From the NCBI GenBank assembly GCA_041494805.1, contig JBGQBN010000050.1, positions 1 to 31,677 on the forward strand: a stretch of DNA of 31,677 bases. Direction: 5' to 3'. This stretch comes from JBGQBN01 sp041494805 (lineage in GTDB: Bacteria > Acidobacteriota > Terriglobia > Terriglobales > Acidobacteriaceae). The number at the start of each line of letters is the position of its first letter. Positions within the stretch are counted from its first letter, which is position 1. This document shows, piece by piece, positions 30,194 through 31,677 of this stretch. The position numbers and the translations under genes were made by a program. Below the pieces are notes generated by a model. The model was given only the letters and a program-made list of their open reading frames with translations. It was not told the origin of the DNA and did no database searches.

Positions 30194-30220
30194 TCCTCCG
30201 TGACTCCGTGTCTCCGTGGT
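30194..30220. repeat. CTCCGTG tandem repeat near the metH stop
   Basis: CTCCGTGA, CTCCGTGT, CTCCGTGG units, 8-nt period. Same family as inside metH (30730-30772) and between icd and mdh. Confidence 0.65.
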
Positions 30221-30231
30221 GAGCCATGCCC

Positions 30232-31677
30232 CTAAACCACAAAATACTTCGCCCCCGGATGATGCACCACGATCGCCGAAGTCGATTGTTCCGGGTCCAA
30301 CAAAAACCCACTAGTCAACCGCACCCCGACGTTCTCCTCAGGCTTGAGCAGCGCAAACAACTTGGTCTGATCTTCCAGGTTCGGACACGCCGGATACCCA
30401 AACGAATACCGCGACCCGCGATACTTCTGGTGAAACAGATCTCTAATGTGCGGCGAATCCTCGCCCGCAATTCCCAGGTCTTCCCGCATCTTCTTGTGCA
30501 GGTATTCCGCCAGCGCCTCCGCCGTCTCCACGCTCAGCCCGTGTACGTATAGATAGCGGGTGTACTCCCCGCCCTCAAACAACCGCTGCGTTTCCTCCGA
30601 AGCCTTGGCCCCCACCGTCACCAACGAGAGTCCAATCACATCCATCGTTCCTGAACTCTTAGGCGCAAAGAAATCCGAAATAGACAGCCTGCGCCCTTCC
30701 CGCTGCCGTGGAAAAGTAAATCTCAGTAACTCCTTTTGTGTTCCTCTGTGTCCTCCGTGTCCTCTGTGGTTATCATTGTCTTCCCCCGGCTCATACACCA
30801 CCACATCATTCCCCTCACTCTGCGCCGGAAAATACCCATACACCACCTTCGGCTCAAAGATCCCACTCGCAATAATCTCCTCTTCCAGCTTCTTCTTGAT
30901 CGGGCGGAACTTCTGCTCCACCAGCCGCAAATAATCTTCCTGCGACGCGGTCTTCAACTGCCACTGGTTCTTGAACAACGCCGTTTCGTTGATGTAAGGA
31001 AACAATTCCCGCAGATCGAAATCTTTCCGCACCCGCACCCCCCAGAACGGAGGCACGGGAATGTTCGGCGCATCGCCCACCACCGGACTTCTTTCACTAA
31101 ACACCGGCCCGGTCTCTTCATCCACTGCGGCCGCCTTGGCGTACTCTTTCACCGTGCGCCCTTCCTGCAACCGCTTTTCCCGCCCACCGTCGGGCGTAGC
31201 CAGGTCTTCCATGATGTGTAACCCTGCGAAAGCATCATCGGCATAGAACACGGCATTCGAATACTCCCGCCGCAGATCATCTTCCACGTACTTGCGGGTC
31301 AGCGCCGCTCCCCCGCAGATCACCGGGAACTCCAGCTTCTGCCGCTGTAGGTCTTGGATCACATACTTCATCTCCAAAGTGGACTTCACCAACAACCCAC
31401 TCAGCCCGATGGCATCCGCCTGATGTTCCTGGGCCGCTCGAATGATCGTGTCCCCCGGCTGCTTGATCCCCAGGTTCACCACCCGATATCCGTTGTTGGT
31501 AAGAATAATGTCCACGAGATTCTTCCCGATATCGTGAACGTCACCCTTCACTGTGGCCAGCACAATCGTGGCCTTCTGCGACCCGGCCTTCTTCTCCATC
31601 TTCGGCTCGAGATACGCCACCGCCTGTTTCATCACCGCCGCCGAATCCAGCACCGACGGCAGTTGCATCTTGCGCGC
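30232..31677 (-). CDS. metH: Cobalamin-dependent methionine synthase, C-terminal part (cut by window edge), with in-frame repeat insertion
   Basis: Transfers a methyl group from methyl-THF to homocysteine through cobalamin. Only the last ~480 residues are in the window; the reading frame is open to the right edge. Seen first is the B12-binding domain (VKGDVHDIGKNLVDIIL with the cobalt-ligating His, GLSGLLVKSTLEM), then the AdoMet-binding reactivation domain (FWGVRVRKDFDLRELFPYIN, RGSRYSFGYPACPNLEDQTKLF). Between VVVYEPGED and LLRFTFPRQ about 17 extra residues (NDNHRGHGGHRGTQKE) come from a 9-nt-period repeat at 30730-30772. The protein ends HPGAKYFVV. The insertion is in frame and in a linker-like place. 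Confidence 0.93.
   Translation of the reverse strand, partial: ARKMQLPSVLDSAAVMKQAVAYLEPKMEKKAGSQKATIVLATVKGDVHDIGKNLVDIILTNNGYRVVNLGIKQPGDTIIRAAQEHQADAIGLSGLLVKSTLEMKYVIQDLQRQKLEFPVICGGAALTRKYVEDDLRREYSNAVFYADDAFAGLHIMEDLATPDGGREKRLQEGRTVKEYAKAAAVDEETGPVFSERSPVVGDAPNIPVPPFWGVRVRKDFDLRELFPYINETALFKNQWQLKTASQEDYLRLVEQKFRPIKKKLEEEIIASGIFEPKVVYGYFPAQSEGNDVVVYEPGEDNDNHRGHGGHRGTQKELLRFTFPRQREGRRLSISDFFAPKSSGTMDVIGLSLVTVGAKASEETQRLFEGGEYTRYLYVHGLSVETAEALAEYLHKKMREDLGIAGEDSPHIRDLFHQKYRGSRYSFGYPACPNLEDQTKLFALLKPEENVGVRLTSGFLLDPEQSTSAIVVHHPGAKYFVV
30730..30772. repeat. 9-nt-period repeat inside metH
   Basis: Minus strand units CACAGAGGA, CACGGAGGA, CACAGAGGA, CACAAAAGG. Related copies lie at 10800-10822 and 30194-30220. 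Confidence 0.8.

Larger units (their letters stand above)
29885..30231. other. Gene-free gap built of dispersed repeats
   Basis: 347 bp between the TPR peptidase and the metH stop. It holds a palindrome with an inserted element (29942-29988), a GTCATTCCGA-type repeat (30084-30140) and a CTCCGTG-type tandem repeat (30194-30220). About 90 bp (30000-30083) is unique sequence with no ORF or RNA I can recognise. A TAGGAT -10-like box for the peptidase lies near 29902-29907 on the minus strand. Confidence 0.7.

Overview
This is bacterial chromosome, most likely from Acidobacteriota (a Koribacter/Terriglobia-like lineage). That placement is an inference from the mix of genes (a PCYCGC-type secreted protein, a TPR-yvcK-glmU run, small secreted proteins that look phylum-specific) and from the many short palindromic and tandem repeats in the gaps. 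There is no rRNA or other phylogenetic marker to settle it. I see no prophage, transposase, CRISPR array or plasmid gene. Almost all the coding content is core metabolism.

Layout. 1-3.0 kb (minus strand): carB (cut by the left edge), carA, a small secreted protein and signal peptidase lepB. 3.1-7.0 kb (plus): a PCYCGC-motif protein, then a probable operon of a TPR protein, yvcK and glmU. 7.0-12.3 kb (minus): a secreted protein, a fused formiminotransferase-cyclodeaminase, malate dehydrogenase and NADP-isocitrate dehydrogenase. 12.5-20.3 kb: a membrane protein, glnE (which adenylylates glutamine synthetase), an outer-membrane-like protein, a periplasmic glutathione peroxidase, glnA (the target of GlnE, with the target tyrosine conserved) and a divergent LysR regulator. 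20.4-22.2 kb: a POTRA-type protein and a small secreted protein. 22.4-26.4 kb: a polyamine block of pyruvoyl arginine decarboxylase, a deoxyhypusine-synthase-like protein, N-carbamoylputrescine amidase and agmatine deiminase, which together give arginine -> agmatine -> N-carbamoylputrescine -> putrescine and probably a longer polyamine. 26.5-31.7 kb: nuoI standing alone, tadA, tRNA-Ser(CGA) with a duplicated 5' half upstream, a TPR/HExxH metallopeptidase-like protein, and the 3' part of metH.

The most unusual content is non-genic. At least 13 tandem arrays with a strict 7-nt period but different unit sequences lie in the gaps. Many begin or end within a few bases of a start or stop codon, and three loci carry two arrays in inverted orientation. 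Other dispersed palindromic (REP-like) and 8-9-nt-period repeats fill the gaps. Some have entered genes in frame: agmatine deiminase carries a triple-palindrome insert, metH carries a 9-nt-period insert, and the start regions of tadA and glnE appear to be repeat-derived. One roughly 25-bp element is found inside two other, unrelated repeats, which looks like nested insertion. Several genes without a Shine-Dalgarno have a -10-like hexamer 6-9 nt before the start codon, suggesting leaderless transcripts.
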